This document shows, one piece after another, positions 4,500-6,442 of a stretch of 6,442 bases of DNA; position 1 is the stretch's first letter, and every line of letters starts with the position of its first letter. The stretch covers positions 1-6,442 of the forward strand of contig DGDD01000252.1 of the NCBI GenBank assembly GCA_002385265.1, read 5' to 3'. The notes under the pieces are model-generated. The model did not search any database. It was not told the origin of the DNA and was given only the letters and a program-made list of their open reading frames with translations. Both the position numbers and the translations under genes were made by a program. This DNA is from Chitinophagaceae bacterium UBA3961. Lineage in GTDB: Bacteria > Bacteroidota > Bacteroidia > Chitinophagales > Chitinophagaceae.

Positions 4500-5231
4500 A
4501 TGACACAAACAATATATCATCCGGCAGACACGAGAGGTCACGCAGATTTGGGCTGGTTGAACAGCCACCACACATTTAGTTTCGCTCATTATTACAATCC
4601 AGATAGAATGCATTTCGGAGTGTTACGCGTATTGAACGACGATACCGTAACCGATGGAAAAGGCTTCGGCACCCACCCGCACGACAATATGGAAATCATC
4701 AGCATTCCATTGGAAGATGATTTGGAACACAAAGACAGTATGGGTAACACCACTGTAATTAGATCCGGAGATGTTCAGGTAATGAGTGCAGGAACCGGTA
4801 TTTATCACAGTGAATACAACAAGAACAAAGACCAAGCGGTAAAATTTCTTCAAATATGGGTATACCCAAATAAAAGAAATGTAAGCCCCAGATACGATCA
4901 AATTACCCTTGATCCGTCTAAAGGTCACAATCAATTGCAACAGGTATTGTCGCCCAATGCCGATGATGAGGGCGTTTGGATCTATCAAGACGCTTGGTTT
5001 CATATGGGGAATTTTGATAATGGAGTAAGCACCCAGTATCAAATCAAAAAGTCAGGAAATGGCGTATATGCGTTCGTTTTAGAAGGAAGTTTTGAAATTG
5101 AAGGTCAACAATTGAACAAAAGAGATGGTTTGGGAATTATAGACAGCACTGGGTTTAACTTAAAAGCAACCAGTGCTAATAGCAGAATCCTTTTAATGGA
5201 AGTACCCATGAAATTAACCAACGCAAATTAA
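4500..5231 (+). CDS. Pirin family protein (bicupin, YhhW-like)
   Basis: A 243-residue bicupin, the usual size for the YhhW group. The start MTQTIYHPADTRGHADLGWLNSHHTFSFAHYYNP is typical of the family. The N-terminal cupin carries the metal ligands His59 and His61 (GTHPHDNMEI) and His103 and Glu105 (YHSE), as in pirins that bind iron or another divalent metal; some family members are quercetin 2,3-dioxygenases and others act in redox or transcription responses. The C-terminal cupin (about 150-238) lacks a metal-binding His set, as is usual. There is no signal peptide, so the protein is cytoplasmic. The YceI gene follows 21 nt later in the same direction, and both probably share one mRNA. True substrate unknown. 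Confidence 0.93.
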   Translation: MTQTIYHPADTRGHADLGWLNSHHTFSFAHYYNPDRMHFGVLRVLNDDTVTDGKGFGTHPHDNMEIISIPLEDDLEHKDSMGNTTVIRSGDVQVMSAGTGIYHSEYNKNKDQAVKFLQIWVYPNKRNVSPRYDQITLDPSKGHNQLQQVLSPNADDEGVWIYQDAWFHMGNFDNGVSTQYQIKKSGNGVYAFVLEGSFEIEGQQLNKRDGLGIIDSTGFNLKATSANSRILLMEVPMKLTNAN

Positions 5232-5252
5232 ACTTTTAAAATACATAACACA

Positions 5253-5786
5253 ATGTCAACAACAACTTGGGCTTTAGACCCTTCCCACAGCGAACTCCAA
5301 TTTAAAGTGAAACACTTGATGATCACTACTGTAACCGGAAGCTTTACTGACTTCACTGTAAGTGCCACTACAGAAGGTGATGATTTTACAAAATCTTCGA
5401 TCAGTTTCAGTGCAAAAACCGGAAGTGTTAATACTAACAGTGAGCAAAGAGATGGTCACTTGAAAAGTGCAGATTTCTTCGATGCTGAAAAGTTTCCTGA
5501 AATCAGTTTCAAAAGCACCGGTTTTGAAGCAACTTCAGATGCAAGTGAATTCAAATTAAAAGGTGATTTAACCATTAAAGATGTTACAAAACCGGTTGTT
5601 CTGAATGTAGAATTCGGTGGCGTAAACAAAGATCCTTGGGGTAATTTGAAAGCAGGATTTACTTTGAATGGCAAGATCAATCGCACAGATTGGGGTTTGA
5701 ACTGGAACGCAGCTTTGGAAACAGGCGGTGTTTTAGTAAGTGAAGAAGTACGTTTACTCGCAGAAATTCAATTGGTGAAGGCTTAG
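5253..5786 (+). CDS. YceI family protein, cytoplasmic form
   Basis: A 177-residue protein covering the whole YceI/lipocalin-like beta-barrel domain. Family signatures are WALDPSHSELQFKVKHLMITTVTGSF at the N-terminus, SGxVNTxxxxRDxHLKSxDFFDAEKFPEISF in the middle (residues about 57-87), LTIKDVTKPV (about 106-115) and the end with RTDWGLNWNAALETGGVLVSEEV. Known relatives bind polyisoprenoids or other long amphipathic molecules in the barrel; many are secreted. This one begins directly with the domain and has no signal peptide, so it should stay in the cytoplasm, as with Bacteroidota YceI proteins next to pirins. It is 21 nt downstream of the pirin gene and ends at a strong terminator 8 nt behind its stop. 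Confidence 0.94.
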   Translation: MSTTTWALDPSHSELQFKVKHLMITTVTGSFTDFTVSATTEGDDFTKSSISFSAKTGSVNTNSEQRDGHLKSADFFDAEKFPEISFKSTGFEATSDASEFKLKGDLTIKDVTKPVVLNVEFGGVNKDPWGNLKAGFTLNGKINRTDWGLNWNAALETGGVLVSEEVRLLAEIQLVKA

Positions 5787-5794
5787 TATATATC

Positions 5795-5827
5795 ATCCCG
5801 GCTGGGCAATCTCAGCCGGGATTTTTT
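5795..5827 (+). terminator. Strong intrinsic terminator after YceI
   Basis: ATCCCGGCTG (5795-5804) pairs perfectly with CAGCCGGGAT (5813-5822), extendable by a G-T and a G-C pair to leave a CAAT loop, and is followed by T6 (5822-5827). It is placed 8 nt behind the YceI stop. Its T-run ends only 3 nt before the ATG of the next gene, so it also controls, or blocks, entry of polymerase into that gene. Confidence 0.9.
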
Positions 5828-5830
5828 GTT

Positions 5831-6142
5831 ATGAATAGAACTTTAAACATAGTATCCATTTGTAAAGATCCTGAGATTGGAGCGGTGATGAAGCGCTTGT
5901 TGGAACAGGAAGAAGGGTGGACATGCATTTCATGTACTTGCTCGGAATCGGTTTCCATGCTTCTCGAAAAAAATCCGCTTATTGATGCAGTTTTGGTAGG
6001 ATCCGGTTTAAGTGATGAGGAAGAACAAAATATTCAACAGCAAATAGCCTCTTTGAATTCATTTATTCCCATAGTGCATCATTACGGTGGCGGCAGCGGG
6101 TTGATTTGGGCAGAAATCAAATCAGCACTCGCTTTGCGATAA
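5831..6142 (+). CDS. Small degenerate receiver-like protein with HYGGGSGL motif
   Basis: A 103-residue cytoplasmic protein whose alternating strand/helix pattern resembles a response-regulator receiver domain: NIVSICKDPEI would be strand 1 and helix 1, and IDAVLVGSGLSDEEE strand 3. The acidic pair after strand 1 is replaced by Cys11-Lys12 with only Asp13 left, and the phospho-acceptor Asp position is Gly57, so classical phosphorylation is unlikely. Near the C-terminus H83-H-Y-G-G-G-S-G-L stands out, a motif I recall from small Bacteroidota proteins beside pirin/YceI genes; its role is unknown. Four Cys (11, 32, 35, 37) include a CxxCxC set. I keep ATG 5831 rather than 5888 because the first strand would otherwise be lost. 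The start is 3 nt behind a terminator, so expression depends on read-through or an internal promoter within the YceI gene. Confidence 0.7.
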   Translation: MNRTLNIVSICKDPEIGAVMKRLLEQEEGWTCISCTCSESVSMLLEKNPLIDAVLVGSGLSDEEEQNIQQQIASLNSFIPIVHHYGGGSGLIWAEIKSALALR

Positions 6143-6184
6143 GTGTAAATTCAGCCTTTCGAAATTCAAAGATGGTAACCTCAC

Positions 6185-6219
6185 CGCAAAGAGAGGAAGA
6201 ACGCAAAGGTTTCGCAAAG
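6185..6219. repeat. 'CGCAAAG' phased repeat downstream of the receiver-like gene
   Basis: CGCAAAG occurs three times at 6185, 6202 and 6213, embedded in a CACCGCAAAGAG...AACGCAAAGG pattern. The style is like the CCACAGATT repeat at 4175 and the GCAGCG repeat at 6338: short purine-rich words following CAC or CGC. A short open frame runs over it but looks like translated repeat, not a protein. Confidence 0.5.
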
Positions 6220-6289
6220 AGAGTACGCCTTTTGGAAAGTCAATTTAGCTCTTTTGCAGTCTGTGTTTCGGCTTTTCAACTATTGATTC

Positions 6290-6371
6290 TTAATTATTAA
6301 TTCCAACGGCTGTTTCATCATTAAGTTATTGTTCACCGCAGCGGCGCAGCGAACGCAGCGGAAACGCTGCG
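6290..6371. repeat. Second copy of the mosaic intergenic repeat, with tetraloop hairpin
   Basis: Contains TTAATTATTAATT (6290-6302, identical to 4388-4400), CGGCTGTTTCATCATTAA (6308-6325, near-identical to the copy from 4360), and the 26-mer 6336-6361 (24 of 26 identical to 4254-4279). GCAGCG is repeated at 6338, 6346 and 6355. CGCAGCG (6354-6360) and CGCTGCG (6365-6371) form a perfect 7-bp stem closed by GAAA, a stable tetraloop type. Confidence 0.6.
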
Positions 6372-6442
6372 CTAGCAGTCTCTCTGTATTTCCTCGCTTC
6401 CTGCATTCCCCCTGTTCCTCTCCCTCTTCTTTTTTGTATTTC
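6372..6442. other. Non-coding pyrimidine-rich tail of the window
   Basis: Together with the two repeats before it, this completes a 300-bp stretch (6143-6442) without a credible gene. From about 6379 the plus strand is strongly pyrimidine-rich (CTCTCTG, CCTCGCTTCC, TTCCCCCTG, TTCCTCTCCCTCTTC, TTTTTT). I see no promoter or start codon in it that I can support. Confidence 0.5.

Noticed and set aside
4623..5042. Minus-strand open frame of 139 codons inside the pirin gene
   Set aside because: It is antisense to a clearly conserved pirin gene with intact metal ligands; the peptide resembles nothing I know.
6106..6300. Open frame of 64 codons overlapping the end of the receiver-like gene
   Set aside because: It begins inside that gene in another frame and then reads through the CGCAAAG repeat; low-complexity composition and no family resemblance.
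6143..6371. CRISPR-like array from the recurrent CGCAAAG and GCAGCG words
   Set aside because: Repeats are only 6-7 nt, spacing is 8-17 nt and irregular, there are no unique spacers of usual length and no cas genes.

Overview
The window looks like chromosomal DNA of a member of the Bacteroidota. The predicted proteins most resemble (from memory, no search run) families as they occur in that phylum: a persulfide dioxygenase/rhodanese fusion, a TlpA-type thioredoxin with a lipobox, the small Bacteroidota membrane proteins that accompany rhodaneses, a Crp/Fnr regulator with the phylum-typical 'VVSGCLRSY' segment, and a cytoplasmic YceI next to a pirin. Start codons lack clear Shine-Dalgarno sequences and the promoter candidates fit the TTG / TAnnTTTG type rather than sigma70. 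Genus or family cannot be told from this stretch.

Layout. (1) 2-1228, plus strand: 3' part of a CstB-like persulfide dioxygenase-rhodanese gene, cut by the window edge. (2) 1268-1310: a 19-bp perfect hairpin serving as terminator for the two convergent units. (3) 1330-2722, minus strand: in transcription order a single-domain rhodanese, two small two-helix DUF2892-like membrane proteins, an intrinsic terminator, then a TlpA-like thioredoxin lipoprotein. (4) 2723-2901: a divergent control region with a CRP-type dyad, a leader inverted repeat and a duplicated 10-mer. (5) 2902-4128, plus strand: a HAD-family hydrolase directly abutting a Crp/Fnr-family regulator. (6) 4129-4499: non-coding, filled with several types of repeat-like sequence and a C9 tract. 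(7) 4500-5786: pirin and YceI, followed by a strong terminator. (8) 5831-6142: a small receiver-like protein whose start codon lies 3 nt behind that terminator. (9) 6143-6442: non-coding, again with repeat modules related to those in region 6.

How the genes may work together. Regions 1-5 read as a reactive-sulfur module: the dioxygenase/rhodanese fusion oxidises persulfides and passes sulfane sulfur on, the small rhodanese and Cys-bearing membrane proteins handle or anchor sulfur carriers at the membrane, the TlpA protein reduces disulfides in the envelope, and the Crp/Fnr regulator is a natural candidate to bind the CRP-type dyad between the two divergent units. That regulatory link is inference. 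The pirin-YceI-receiver-like group is a separate unit of poorly understood function. I see no phage, insertion sequence, CRISPR array, tRNA or rRNA. The less ordinary points are the two terminators placed immediately before start codons, the structured divergent control region, the Asp-to-Asn change in the HAD motif I, and the mosaic intergenic repeats.
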